Shown: positions 16,917-26,295 of the stretch, piece by piece
Numbering within the stretch: the first letter of the stretch is position 1
Layout of the letters: the number at the start of each line of letters is the position of its first letter
From: Sheuella amnicola
Lineage (GTDB): Bacteria > Pseudomonadota > Gammaproteobacteria > Burkholderiales > Burkholderiaceae_B
NCBI RefSeq assembly: GCF_010499255.1
Contig: NZ_JAAGRN010000002.1
Location: forward strand, 62,001 to 126,000
Length of the DNA stretch: 64,000 nucleotides
Direction: 5' to 3'
Made by a program: the position numbers and the translations under genes
The notes under the pieces: generated by a model
Database searches by the model: none
Seen by the model: the letters and a program-made list of their open reading frames with translations, nothing else
Told to the model about the DNA's origin: nothing

Positions 16917-18943
16917 AATCCCTATTTCCGAATCTTTGGCGTGATGTTCCAAACATTGGATTAAGCTTGCTGGCTGCGCTGACAACCTTGAGTGCAGAAG
17001 CTCAACCGACAGTATCGCGCCTGACACCTCCAAGCGAACTATTTGCAAATCAACGACCCGTGCCGATCATTGCGCGATTCTTGCCAGATCAACGCTTCGA
17101 TCTTCAAGCAACTATTCGTCCCGATGACGCCAGCAAAACGATTCGAAGTGCCGTCTTTTCGATTGATGGCAAAACAATTGATGCGACGATTTCGCTGAAA
17201 AGCTGTGAAGAAGGCTGCAAGCCCTCAATCCCCAAAAACGCAGCCATTGCGACGATTCGCGCATTCTCTGTCGATAATCCCGGCGCTCACACTTTTAGCG
17301 TAACGGCCACGCAAAGTGATGGTCAAACAGTCACTGCAACCGGAAACTTCGAAATTGTGCCGTTCGAGACCGGCGGAAAGAAAATCAAGAATATTATTTT
17401 TATGCTGGGCGATGGCATGGGGGCGTCCCACCGCACAGCAGCGCGCATCATGGCGGGCGGTTATGCGCAGGGCAAAGCGATCAATGGTCTTGTTATGGAC
17501 AGTTTTCCTGTTTCCGGTCAAGTCAAGACGGCATCGTTGAATTCGATCGTGACCGACTCCTCCCCAGGCATGACCGCTTATGTTCTCGGCAATAAAAACG
17601 ACAATAACGAGCAAGGCGTTTTTCCTGACGACACAATAGCGTTTTTCGACAACCCTCGTATTGAATACCTCAGCGAATATCTTCATCGTAAACAAAACAA
17701 AGCTCTTGGAATTGTCACGACAGCCGATGTGTTCGACTCGACTCCGGCCGGCAATGCAGTACACACCAGCAGCCGTTCTGCAGGCACGGGGATTGTCGAT
17801 CAGTTTCTCGATGATCGGAGCCTGACTGGCCTGACTGTTTTGATGGGTGGCGGACGAAAATGGTTTTTGACTGCAGAGACAGTAGGGTCCGCTCGTAGCG
17901 CAAAAAACGACTATGCATTTTCTGAAACTGATCCGCACACTGCCGAAATCATCAAGCGCTGGAAAACATCTCCAGGAAAAATCGACATCAATCGCGACTT
18001 GATCGCTGATTTCAAAAATTCGGGTTTTCAGTACGCTTCCGATAAATCATCAATGGATGCTATCGATATTTCGAAAGCTCAAGGCATGCTTGGTCTGTTC
18101 GCATTTTCAAACATGAACGTTGCTGTCGATAAAATCGATGGTCGTCGTGGAGTCAAAAACGGCATCACCGGCTCCGTTGTTTCCGATTATGGACTGCCTG
18201 ATCAACCGATGCTGGATGAAATGGCAGCAAAAGCAATCGCCCTTCTGGATAAAAAGAAGGATGGATTTTTCTTGCTGATCGAAGGGGCATCAATCGACAA
18301 ACAAGCGCACGAAATGGATTCGGATCGATGGATGGTTGATCTGATTGAATTTGACCGCGCTGTTAAAGTTGCACAGGATTATGCAAAAAGTCGGGACGAC
18401 ACAATTGTCATTGTCACCGCGGATCATGAGTGCTCAGGCGCCGCCGTCGTGGGCGCATCTAAAGTCACCGATAGTCGCTTGCAAGAACTTATTCAACTTG
18501 GCGGACAGGAAAATGTTCGTGACAAAGTGGTTGGCATATATGAACAAGCGGGATTTCCAAAATATTCGATCGAAAAAGACGGCTATCCGACAACAACCAA
18601 TATAGATCGCAGACTGCTCATCACTTATGCTGCAAATGCAGATAGGCATGAAGATTGGCGCGCCAATCCTCTACCGAATCAGGACGTTCAGCAACCATTC
18701 GTCAAGTCAGCGCCTCTGAATGCCTACCCAAAAAACTCATTGGCTCGAGACATAGAAGGTAAATTCCTGGTGACCGGGCAAGTGCCCGGTTCACGGGCAG
18801 TGCATACAGGAACGGATGTACCATTGTCCGCGTTTGGTCCGGGAGCATGGTCATTTACCGGCGTCATGGATAATACCGATGTTTTTTTCAAGCTAGCCCA
18901 GGCTTCGATACGTGGCGTAGTTCAACCCACCTGGGACAAATAA
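16913..18943 (+). CDS. alkaline phosphatase with N-terminal Ig-like extension
   Basis: This 676-aa exported phosphomonoesterase belongs to the alkaline phosphatase family. After a signal peptide ending near AEAQ, residues about 30-150 form a beta-rich Ig-like segment. The catalytic domain follows: FMLGDGMGASH (metal Asp, about 163), TDSSPGMTAY (Ser nucleophile, about 214), EGASIDKQAHEMD (about 458), TADHECSG (about 502) and AVHTGTDVP (about 630). It is longer than E. coli PhoA because of the N-terminal domain and insertions. It is coupled to the upstream 174-aa gene. No Pho box was identified, so phosphate regulation is only a guess. Confidence 0.92.
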   Translation: MKSLFPNLWRDVPNIGLSLLAALTTLSAEAQPTVSRLTPPSELFANQRPVPIIARFLPDQRFDLQATIRPDDASKTIRSAVFSIDGKTIDATISLKSCEEGCKPSIPKNAAIATIRAFSVDNPGAHTFSVTATQSDGQTVTATGNFEIVPFETGGKKIKNIIFMLGDGMGASHRTAARIMAGGYAQGKAINGLVMDSFPVSGQVKTASLNSIVTDSSPGMTAYVLGNKNDNNEQGVFPDDTIAFFDNPRIEYLSEYLHRKQNKALGIVTTADVFDSTPAGNAVHTSSRSAGTGIVDQFLDDRSLTGLTVLMGGGRKWFLTAETVGSARSAKNDYAFSETDPHTAEIIKRWKTSPGKIDINRDLIADFKNSGFQYASDKSSMDAIDISKAQGMLGLFAFSNMNVAVDKIDGRRGVKNGITGSVVSDYGLPDQPMLDEMAAKAIALLDKKKDGFFLLIEGASIDKQAHEMDSDRWMVDLIEFDRAVKVAQDYAKSRDDTIVIVTADHECSGAAVVGASKVTDSRLQELIQLGGQENVRDKVVGIYEQAGFPKYSIEKDGYPTTTNIDRRLLITYAANADRHEDWRANPLPNQDVQQPFVKSAPLNAYPKNSLARDIEGKFLVTGQVPGSRAVHTGTDVPLSAFGPGAWSFTGVMDNTDVFFKLAQASIRGVVQPTWDK

Positions 18944-18972
18944 AACCAAGAGGGCAAGGGGAACAAACTTGA

Positions 18973-19572
18973 TTACAACTCGGTGAGATAACGCTTGAGC
19001 GTTTCCTCTTCGGTTTCGGACTGAAGTCCGGTTTGTTCTCCAACCATCTGATTCATGGTCGGCAACCTTTTACGATCGATCCGGGCATCAGGATTCCATA
19101 AACCGGAACGCATGAATGCTTTTGCGCAATGCAGATAGGCCTCTTGCACTGTAATCTTGATCACTAGCTTGGGACGCCTGACTTCTGTTTGGCATATATC
19201 CAGATAGTGGGTATCCATACGCAACTCTGCAGCGCCATTCACCCTTAAAGTTTCATCCACGCCTGGTATCAAAAACAACATTCCAATTCGACCCGTCTCA
19301 ATGATATTTTCAAGCGTGTCGAGACGATTATTTCCGGGAGAGTCTGGGAGCAGTAGCGTATGCGAGTCAACGATTTTGACAAAACCAGGCGCGCCGCCAC
19401 GAGGCGATGCGTCAAGTTTTTTGTCCAGCCCGCTGCTTGCCAAAACCACAAAGGGAGACAGTTCAATATATCGTCGACAATGCACATCGAGTTCACTTTG
19501 CTGCTTTTTTAATGCTCTTTCTTTGGCCGGACCGTAAAGCGTCCTAAGCTTCTCAAGCGAATCGATATGCAT
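18973..19572 (-). CDS. pyridoxamine 5'-phosphate oxidase-family FMN-binding protein
   Basis: This 199-aa flavin/PPOX split-barrel protein shows FVVLASSGLDKKLDASPRGG, then VDSHTLLLPDSPGNNRLDTL and IGMLFLIPGVDETLRVNG, the pattern of the MSMEG_1061-like FMN-dependent subgroup. The C-terminus contains CAKAFMRSGLW. Its exact substrate is unknown. It is the last gene of the long leftward catabolic block, 13 bp after a zinc-type oxidoreductase gene. Confidence 0.88.
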   Translation of the reverse strand: MHIDSLEKLRTLYGPAKERALKKQQSELDVHCRRYIELSPFVVLASSGLDKKLDASPRGGAPGFVKIVDSHTLLLPDSPGNNRLDTLENIIETGRIGMLFLIPGVDETLRVNGAAELRMDTHYLDICQTEVRRPKLVIKITVQEAYLHCAKAFMRSGLWNPDARIDRKRLPTMNQMVGEQTGLQSETEEETLKRYLTEL

Positions 19573-19585
19573 ATGCCTTGCCTGA

Positions 19586-20560
19586 TCAGTTCATAGTGAC
19601 AACGATTTTGCCGAAATGCTGATTCGCTTTCATGCGAGCAAAGGCATCGCCAATTTTGTCGAATGTATAGACGCTATCGATCGGCAAAGACAGTGAGCCC
19701 GATTTAAGCGAATCCTTCAGTGCGGCATCGGCCAGTCGAACAATTTCACGCACCTCTTCTACTGAACGCGTACGAAATGTGACTCCCGTGTACTTAATGC
19801 GTTTCATCGCATGTAAATCAAAGTCGAACTCAGCAAAGCGTCCTGCAAGCCTGCCTACGTTAACGATTCGACCCAAAACTTTACACGCTTCGAGGTTCTG
19901 ATTTGCCATCGCACCAGACAGTTGGTCGATGATCAGATCAACCCCGACGCCGCCATTTGCCTCAATCGCCTGCTTGGGCCAGTCCGGATCACTATTGTCC
20001 AAAGCAACGTCAGCACCATATTGCTTAAGTTGAGCGCGACGCTCCGGATTGGATGATGTGCCGATGACTTTTTTGGCGCCAAGTGCTTTGGCTATCTGCA
20101 TCGCCATCAATCCAACCCCTGAGGATGCTCCCTGGATTAAAACCGTTTCACCGGGACGCATTTCACCAACTGTGATTAAGGCGTTGTGCATAGTCTGAAT
20201 GGCAATCGGTAACGTGACTGCTTGCTCGTACGTCATGGATGCAGAAGGTATGTGCATTGTGCGCCCCCAATCGGACACGGCATATTGCGCATAAGCTCCG
20301 GAACCGGAGCACATCACCCGATCACCCACTTTGAAGCCTTTAACATTGGCCCCCACCTCAACCACATCGCCTGCCCATTCCAATCCGGGAATGGTGCCCG
20401 CACCTCCTTGACTACCATGCATGCCGCCCGCGATCACTCCAAGATCCGCACGATTCAAACCACATGCTTTAACCTGGACAAGAACCTGATCTGCCGTCGG
20501 AACAGGGCGCGCCGCCTCGGTCAAATCATAACCATGGCCATTCAGTACAAGTGCTTTCAT
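19586..20560 (-). CDS. zinc-type alcohol dehydrogenase-like / quinone oxidoreductase
   Basis: This 324-aa MDR-superfamily oxidoreductase has GroES-like N-terminal features (KACGLNRADL, IPGLEWAGDVVEVG), then ETVLIQGASSGVGLMAMQIAK for NADPH binding and GVDLIIDQLSG. Catalytic zinc ligands are absent, as in quinone oxidoreductases, so it probably reduces enones or quinones. It lies between an SDR gene and a PPOX-family gene in the catabolic block. The substrate is not determined. Confidence 0.9.
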   Translation of the reverse strand: MKALVLNGHGYDLTEAARPVPTADQVLVQVKACGLNRADLGVIAGGMHGSQGGAGTIPGLEWAGDVVEVGANVKGFKVGDRVMCSGSGAYAQYAVSDWGRTMHIPSASMTYEQAVTLPIAIQTMHNALITVGEMRPGETVLIQGASSGVGLMAMQIAKALGAKKVIGTSSNPERRAQLKQYGADVALDNSDPDWPKQAIEANGGVGVDLIIDQLSGAMANQNLEACKVLGRIVNVGRLAGRFAEFDFDLHAMKRIKYTGVTFRTRSVEEVREIVRLADAALKDSLKSGSLSLPIDSVYTFDKIGDAFARMKANQHFGKIVVTMN

Positions 20561-20600
20561 TTTTTTCTGTCCTTTTTATATCTGAAGATAATCAACCACA

Positions 20601-21395
20601 TTAGCGGGTAGCCGATGTCAGACCGCCATCCACTACAATAGTTTGACCGGTGATATAGCGACTCTCGTCACTTGCGAGAAACAAAACAGTGTTGGCGACA
20701 TCCCAAGCTTCGCCCATATGCCCTGCAGGGACCTGTTTATGACGATGAGCCACAAAACCTTCGTAGTCACCCTTGGCATATTTCTGCGCTAGACGTTCAA
20801 CCAGAGGTGTAAACATCAACCCTGGCGCAACGCAATTCAGTCGAACATGACGATCAGCATAGATGACAGCGGTCGTTTTCGTCAGCTGTTGCATCGCAGC
20901 TTTACTAGCGGCATATCCAACTTGCGGCTTCCCTACATAAGCAATGCCAGCGACAGATGAAATGCTGACGATCGATCCACCACCTTGCTTTTCCATGATG
21001 GGCAAAACCGCCTTGCAACACAGAAATGCTGATTTGACGTTGACATCCATCTGTTCGTCCCAGGTTTCTTCGCTCATCTCGACCGGACCGCCCGGCTCCG
21101 AGCGGCCAACGTTATTGATCAAAATATCAATGCGGCCATACTTTTGCATGCAAGCATCAACCATCTTCTTGACGTCCTCTGCTTTGGTGACGTTCGCCGT
21201 CATGACTTCAGCTTGCCCGCCCTCTTCTTCGATGATTCTTTGGGTGTTTTTTGCAATTTCAAGATTTAAATCCACCCCAAACACTTTTGCACCCTGTCGC
21301 GCCAGCAACACGGCGATAGCTTTACCATTACCCCAACCATCGCCATGCGTACCGCACCCTGTGACTAATGCAACTTTTCCATCCAGTCTTAACAT
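20601..21395 (-). CDS. SDR family oxidoreductase
   Basis: This 264-aa classical SDR has KVALVTGCGTHGDGWGNGKA, a glycine-rich loop longer than usual, then LINNVGRSEPGG, ISSVAGIAY with the catalytic Ser, and VGYAASKAAMQQL with Tyr and Lys. The C-terminal ESRYITGQTIVVDGG is the standard family ending. It is NAD(P)-dependent, cytoplasmic, with unknown substrate. It lies 14 bp downstream of a Bug receptor gene. Confidence 0.92.
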   Translation of the reverse strand: MLRLDGKVALVTGCGTHGDGWGNGKAIAVLLARQGAKVFGVDLNLEIAKNTQRIIEEEGGQAEVMTANVTKAEDVKKMVDACMQKYGRIDILINNVGRSEPGGPVEMSEETWDEQMDVNVKSAFLCCKAVLPIMEKQGGGSIVSISSVAGIAYVGKPQVGYAASKAAMQQLTKTTAVIYADRHVRLNCVAPGLMFTPLVERLAQKYAKGDYEGFVAHRHKQVPAGHMGEAWDVANTVLFLASDESRYITGQTIVVDGGLTSATR

Positions 21396-21409
21396 CCGAA
21401 TCCCCTTTT

Positions 21410-22423
21410 TTACTTTTGCTCAACACCGGCCTGCTTAATCAAAGCACCCCAAGTGTTGTAATTTTTAACGATCAACTCCGAAAATTCCTTTGGAGACTGA
21501 CTCATCACAACCTGCGTACCCAACGCCTCTAATTTTTGGGCGATGTCCGGATCTTTTAAGGCCTTGTTAATTTCATCATGTAATTTCTGCACAATTTCAA
21601 CCGGGGTGCCCTTAGGTGCGACAAAGCCCAACCAAGCCCCCATATTGAAATCCGGGACACCCATTTCCTGCAAGGTTGGGATTGAGGGATCCAATTTAGC
21701 GCGATCGCTTGTACTGACGCCCAAACCATTCAGTCGACCGGATTTAACGTGCGGCAACGTCGTCACCAGCGTGTCGAAAGTCATATCCACATTGCCACCG
21801 ATCACATCCGCTTGAGACTGGGTGCTTCCGGTATAGGGAACATGAACCATTTTCAGGCCTGTCTTTTCGAGTAGCATCGCCATCAGCAAATGACTGGTTG
21901 TCCCCATCCCGATAGATGAGTAGTTCAACTTGTCCGGATTTGCTCGCGCATACGCAACCATTTTTTCGAACGTATCGAGGCCTTTAGTCTTGTTGATAAC
22001 AAGTAAATAAGGAAGCCACGATGTCTGACCAATCGGTGCGAAGTCATTTAACGCATCGTAATTGATGTTTTTTAGCAAATGCGGATTGATCCCCAGGGGT
22101 CCGGAGGCCGTTAAAGCAATCGAATAGCCATCAGGCTTCATCTTGACCAGCTCTCCGACCGCCAAACTGCCGCCAACACCTGGGCGATTTTTAACGATCA
22201 CCGGTTGTCCCAACTCTTTACTCAGTCGCTCTGCAATTAAGCGCGCGACAGAATCGGTTGAAGTCCCGGGAGGAAATCCAACCAGAATCGAAATCGGCTT
22301 ATCCGGATAATCTGCCGCGCGGGCGTTGCTCGCCACAATGGACAACATCATGATTAACAACGTCGAGACAAACACAAAGTACGTCCCACCTCTTCTAAAG
22401 CATGATTTGAATGCTGCAAACAT
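21410..22423 (-). CDS. Bug family (tripartite tricarboxylate receptor) binding protein
   Basis: This 337-aa periplasmic solute receptor has a long signal peptide ending near NARAADYPDKPI. The mature start YPDKPISILVGFPPGTSTD is diagnostic of Bug/TctC proteins, followed by VKNRPGVGGSLAVGEL and INYDALNDFAPI. ATG at 22423 has GGGAGATA upstream and is preferred over the longer reading from 22462. These receptors usually feed TctA/TctB membrane subunits, which are absent; TRAP-type membrane genes lie immediately upstream instead. It likely binds a carboxylate. Confidence 0.93.
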   Translation of the reverse strand: MFAAFKSCFRRGGTYFVFVSTLLIMMLSIVASNARAADYPDKPISILVGFPPGTSTDSVARLIAERLSKELGQPVIVKNRPGVGGSLAVGELVKMKPDGYSIALTASGPLGINPHLLKNINYDALNDFAPIGQTSWLPYLLVINKTKGLDTFEKMVAYARANPDKLNYSSIGMGTTSHLLMAMLLEKTGLKMVHVPYTGSTQSQADVIGGNVDMTFDTLVTTLPHVKSGRLNGLGVSTSDRAKLDPSIPTLQEMGVPDFNMGAWLGFVAPKGTPVEIVQKLHDEINKALKDPDIAQKLEALGTQVVMSQSPKEFSELIVKNYNTWGALIKQAGVEQK

Positions 22424-22486
22424 TAATATCTCCCTCAATATATTTATATGATTTTTTACCATCCCTGAGAGGGATGGGATAGTTGT

Positions 22487-22945
22487 TCATTTTGCCTGAC
22501 CGCGCACCAAAAGTGCGAATGCCTTCAGTACTGAAGGGTCGGCAGAATAAAAAACTTGAAGGCCCATGCCCGCACGCACAATTAAACGCGGGGCAATCAA
22601 CCAGCTTAAATAGGGGACATAAATCAATTTAGCTTGCGTTATGTCCTTGATTTGAACTCGTTTATGCCAAATCCAGGTCTGCTCTATCGTTTCATGACTA
22701 ATCTGCGTACGGCTTTTCAGCATCCAAAGCCAGACAATGACGGTGATCAATAGCGCCGAGCCGAAAAGAACGGCGGCACCTAGCGAAAAGTCAGCCCAAA
22801 CGACGTCCCGAAGCGCCCCCGCACCCCAGACAAGCACTGCGACAACCAGCGCCGTTGAAAGTGCTTTGATCAAATGAGGAAATGCCGGGCCTGAAACGCT
22901 AGCCGGACCAGGCGACGAGTCTTCCCTTACTGCATCCGCACGCAT
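22487..22945 (-). CDS. small membrane protein with PH-like C-terminal part
   Basis: This 152-aa protein has two adjacent hydrophobic segments (ALSTALVVAVLVWGAG and LFGSALLITVIVWLWML), then a basic/beta segment (SHETIEQTWIWHKRVQIKDI) resembling bacterial PH-like domains. I do not recognise a specific family. It starts 5 bp after the dctM stop, so it is probably the third gene of the TRAP operon and might be an accessory subunit; that is inference from position. Confidence 0.7.
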   Translation of the reverse strand: MRADAVREDSSPGPASVSGPAFPHLIKALSTALVVAVLVWGAGALRDVVWADFSLGAAVLFGSALLITVIVWLWMLKSRTQISHETIEQTWIWHKRVQIKDITQAKLIYVPYLSWLIAPRLIVRAGMGLQVFYSADPSVLKAFALLVRGQAK

Positions 22946-22950
22946 CTGGA

Positions 22951-24444
22951 TTACTTGCCGCCTTTGGACATATTTTCGATCAGACTATTCATCTGATCAT
23001 CGTTTTGTTCTTCGCCCTGATTCAGATCGTTAGTAGGCAATTCGATTTTGATCGTATTCACATCAATTTCGACTTTCTTATCCAAGAACACTGTCACGGT
23101 TTGGGGGAAGAAAATCACGATCAACACGAGCATTAATTGCAGTATTACCCAAGGGATCGAACCGAGATAAATGTCGCGTGACAATACCTTGGCAGGCAAA
23201 GACCCTGCTTTGAACAAAGAGTCTGCGGAGCTGCGCAGATAGAACAAAGCGAATCCAAAAGGAGGATGCATGAAGCTTGTCTGCATATTGACGCACAACA
23301 ACACGCCAAACCAAATCATGTCGATACCGAGTTTGTTGGCAACCGGCGCGAGCATGGGAAGAATAATGAAGGCGATTTCAAAGAAATCCAAAAAGAATGC
23401 CAGAAAGAACACAAATATATTCACGACCAGCAAAAAGCCAATCTGGCCGCCTGGCAACCCGGAAAGCATATGCTCAATCCACAGCGCTCCGTCGACCCCT
23501 TGAAACACCAGGGAGAACGTTCTTGAACCAATCAGAATAAAGACAACCATCGCAGTAATGCGCATCGTGCCGGTCATGCCTTCACGAATAATCGCCATAT
23601 TCAAGCGACCATGAATCGCAGCAAGAATCAGCGCCCCAACCGCCCCCATTGCGCCAGCCTCTGTTGGCGTCGCAATCGCAGTGTTCATGCCGGGCAAACC
23701 GCCCATGCTGCCCAATACGGCAAAAATCAGAAATGCGGACGGAATGATTCCACGCAAACATTTTTTCCAGAGTTGCCAGCCTTCGAGGGTGCGCGCTTCG
23801 CGCGGCAGTCCGGGCAAATACGATGGGTACAGGCGGGAAAGCAAGAAGGTGTAAATCAGAAAAATCAGAACCTGAAGAATGGACGGCCCCCAGGCCCCTT
23901 TATACATATCGCCAACCGAACGTCCAAGCTGATCCGCCATCACCACCAAAACAAGCGAAGGTGGCACCAACTGGGTAATCGTTCCGGATGCGGCCAGAAC
24001 CCCTGTCGCGTAACGCATGTTGTAGCCATAGCGCATCATCACAGGCAAAGAAATCATCGCCATCGCAATGACTTGTCCGGCTACAGTTCCGGTGATCGCT
24101 CCCAGGATGAAACCAACCAGAATGACCGAGTACCCCAATCCACCACGAATTGGACCGAACAACTGTCCCATGGAATCAAGCATATCCTCGGCCAACCCGC
24201 ATTTTTCCAATACCGCCCCCATCAGCGTGAAGAATGGAATCGCTAGGAGTAGATCATTCGAAAGAATGCTGAAAATATTCAGCGGCAGGTTGTACATGAA
24301 ACTGACGGGAAACCAGTTCATCTGGATTGCTATGAAACCACACAGCAACCCAAGCGCCGACAAAGAAAATGCGACCGGGAAACCAATCAGCATGATGATG
24401 ACTAGCCCCACAAACATCAGGGGGGCGAAATTTTCCATACTCAT
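22951..24444 (-). CDS. dctM: TRAP transporter large permease subunit
   Basis: This 497-aa multi-spanning (about 12-14 segments) DctM-type subunit couples Na+ flow to solute uptake. LAIPFFTLMGAVLEKCGLAEDML, GAITGTVAGQVIAMAMISLPVM, ITQLVPPSLVLVVMADQ and TEAGAMGAVGALILA are typical. The C-terminus carries an extra polar tail (KGGK end) beyond the usual length. It overlaps dctQ by 4 bp (ATGA). No DctP receptor gene is in the block. Confidence 0.93.
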   Translation of the reverse strand: MSMENFAPLMFVGLVIIMLIGFPVAFSLSALGLLCGFIAIQMNWFPVSFMYNLPLNIFSILSNDLLLAIPFFTLMGAVLEKCGLAEDMLDSMGQLFGPIRGGLGYSVILVGFILGAITGTVAGQVIAMAMISLPVMMRYGYNMRYATGVLAASGTITQLVPPSLVLVVMADQLGRSVGDMYKGAWGPSILQVLIFLIYTFLLSRLYPSYLPGLPREARTLEGWQLWKKCLRGIIPSAFLIFAVLGSMGGLPGMNTAIATPTEAGAMGAVGALILAAIHGRLNMAIIREGMTGTMRITAMVVFILIGSRTFSLVFQGVDGALWIEHMLSGLPGGQIGFLLVVNIFVFFLAFFLDFFEIAFIILPMLAPVANKLGIDMIWFGVLLCVNMQTSFMHPPFGFALFYLRSSADSLFKAGSLPAKVLSRDIYLGSIPWVILQLMLVLIVIFFPQTVTVFLDKKVEIDVNTIKIELPTNDLNQGEEQNDDQMNSLIENMSKGGK

Positions 24445-24980
24445 TGCAGCGGCCTCTCGTAATGCAGATCCATCTCATACTGATGAGTCAACCAACCAAC
24501 GCGCTTGATAATTTCGGATACACCTTGAAGTGACATCAGGGTAAAACCCAGCGGCAACAACATCATGGCGGGCCATCTAATCAGCCCGCCAGTATTGGGA
24601 GAACCTTCCTGGGATATATACATTCCGACAAACAAGGGCCAAGACAAGTACAGAAACAACAACATCGCAGGCATCAGAAAAAGGACCAGACCGAACAAAT
24701 CGATGTATGCACGGCTTCGACTTTTAAGGGTTCCATAAATCACATCCACACGCACGTGCTCATTGACTCGCAAAACCTGAGCCGCGCCCAGCATGACGCA
24801 ACCTGCAAACAGATACCACTGGATTTCGAGCCAGGCATTAGAGCTGTAATCGAACGCGTACCGCATCACCGCGTTACCGGCGCTAATCAGACTACAAAGC
24901 AGTACAGCCCATTTAGCAATGGTTGCGAACACATCCGTCACTCCGTCGACCAGACGGGCGAATGCAAGTAATAATTTCAT
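24441..24980 (-). CDS. dctQ: TRAP transporter small permease subunit
   Basis: This 179-aa four-helix DctQ subunit shows NAVMRYAFDYSSNAWLEIQWYLF (conserved NxxxRYxF...WxxE), RVNEHVRVDVIYG and LPLGFTLMSLQG. ATG at 24980 has GGAGAAGAA in front and is preferred to the in-frame start at 25040. It is the first gene of dctQ-dctM-unknown, about 75 bp downstream of an apparent terminator, so these genes may have their own promoter. Confidence 0.92.
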   Translation of the reverse strand: MKLLLAFARLVDGVTDVFATIAKWAVLLCSLISAGNAVMRYAFDYSSNAWLEIQWYLFAGCVMLGAAQVLRVNEHVRVDVIYGTLKSRSRAYIDLFGLVLFLMPAMLLFLYLSWPLFVGMYISQEGSPNTGGLIRWPAMMLLPLGFTLMSLQGVSEIIKRVGWLTHQYEMDLHYERPLQ

Positions 24981-25054
24981 TTCTTCTCCAGTGTCGGGCC
25001 GATGAACAGGACTTATCCGACGTTGCAAGAAAGTGCGCAACGGAGATCATAACG

Positions 25055-25079
25055 AAAAACGGGGATCTAACCCCGTTTT
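25055..25079 (-). terminator. rho-independent terminator after the M20 amidohydrolase gene
   Basis: A 9-bp perfect stem, AAAACGGGG at 25056-25064 with CCCCGTTTT at 25071-25079, has a 6-base loop. On the minus strand it ends in a run of five T. It lies 19 bp past the amidohydrolase stop and splits the catabolic block into at least two transcription units. Confidence 0.8.
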
Positions 25080-25097
25080 AACTATGAAGGGGTGGGA

Positions 25098-26294
25098 TTA
25101 CCCTGACGACTTGAGCCATTTTTCGGTCAAGCGGACAAAATAGCTTGCTCCGACCGGAATAATCGCATCATTGAAATCGTATGAAGCATTGTGAAGAATG
25201 CATGCCCCTTCACCGTGGCCCTCGAGTCGATGATGACCGTCGCCGTTACCAATAAAAGCATAGCAACCGGGACGGGCCAATAGCATATGTGAGAAATCCT
25301 CTGCGGTCATGACTCCCGGAAACTGGTCATCGACCATTTCCGCTCCAACAATCTCACGCATGACTTCTGCGGCGAAATGGGCTTCCTTCGGGTGATTAAT
25401 CACCGGGGGAGAGGCTCGCCTGAAGAAGACCTCAGCCTCACACTCATATGAATGGGCTATATGGTTTGCCAGCGTGCGCAAACGAGACTCGATACGATCA
25501 AGCGCAGTTACGGAAAAAGTACGCACTGTCCCGCCGAGCCATGCCTCATCCGGAATGATGTTGGGTGCAACCGATCCGCTTAACTGCGTTACCGCAAGCA
25601 ATGCGCGCTCGGTACTGGGAATAATTTTTGCGACAAGCCCCTGCAACGCGGTTGCCAGCGCCAATACCGGAGCAATCGGATCGATTCCAGTATGCGGCAT
25701 CGATGCATGAGTGCCTTTGCCTTTGATAGTGATCTTGAAGGTGTTGCTCGAGGCCATAAATGCGCCATCGTTTAATGCAAACCCACCCACGTGACCAAGG
25801 GTAAAGTTGTGCAACCCAAACACGGCGTCACAAGGGAATCGATCGAAAAGACCGTCTTCGATCATTTTTTTTGCACCCGCACGACCCATCTCTTCAGCCG
25901 GTTGGAAAATGAAATTCACCGTGCCATCGAAAGAGCGGGTCTTTGCCAGGTGCCAGGCCGCAGCGAGAAGCATCGTGGTGTGGCCGTCATGGCCGCAAGC
26001 GTGCATTTGTCCATCATGAGTCGATTTATGCGCGAACTGATTCAGTTCCTGCAACGGCAGGCAATCCATATCCGCCCGCAATCCGATCGTGCGCGGACTT
26101 GAGCCGGATCTTAAAACACCCACTACACCGGTGCCGGCAATGCCACGATGAACCTCAATGCCCCACGCTTTCAGTTTGTTCGCAACGATTTCAGAAGTGC
26201 GGTGTTCATCGAAACCGAGCTCGGGATGAGCGTGGATATCTCTCCTGATCTCCACAAACTGGGAGTAATCGTCAAATGCATCTACAAGCTTCAC
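25098..26294 (-). CDS. M20 family amidohydrolase (hippurate hydrolase / N-acyl amino acid type)
   Basis: This dinuclear-metal amidohydrolase is about 398 aa. It shows RRDIHAHPELGFDE, then GLRADMDCLPLQE, HACGHDGHTTMLLAAAW, FIFQPAEEMGRAGAKKMIEDG, the dimerisation domain and HNASYDFNDAIIPVGASYF. These are the metal and substrate residues of the hippuricase/IAA-amino acid hydrolase group, which cleave an N-acyl amide. The start is probably GTG at 26294, two bases after the upstream stop; a TTG at 26327 would overlap the neighbour by 32 bp. It suggests an amide as the imported substrate or an intermediate. Confidence 0.92.
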   Translation of the reverse strand: MKLVDAFDDYSQFVEIRRDIHAHPELGFDEHRTSEIVANKLKAWGIEVHRGIAGTGVVGVLRSGSSPRTIGLRADMDCLPLQELNQFAHKSTHDGQMHACGHDGHTTMLLAAAWHLAKTRSFDGTVNFIFQPAEEMGRAGAKKMIEDGLFDRFPCDAVFGLHNFTLGHVGGFALNDGAFMASSNTFKITIKGKGTHASMPHTGIDPIAPVLALATALQGLVAKIIPSTERALLAVTQLSGSVAPNIIPDEAWLGGTVRTFSVTALDRIESRLRTLANHIAHSYECEAEVFFRRASPPVINHPKEAHFAAEVMREIVGAEMVDDQFPGVMTAEDFSHMLLARPGCYAFIGNGDGHHRLEGHGEGACILHNASYDFNDAIIPVGASYFVRLTEKWLKSSG

Positions 26295-26295
26295 T

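Noticed and set aside
16092-17938. Minus-strand open frames across the DUF2950 and alkaline phosphatase genes
   Set aside because: They overlap genes with intact catalytic motifs on the plus strand and lack coherent protein features.
22459-22477. Hairpin CCATCCC/GGGATGG as a terminator
   Set aside because: On the transcribed minus strand it is followed by an A-rich rather than T-rich stretch, so it does not look like an intrinsic terminator. It may be a simple RNA stem.
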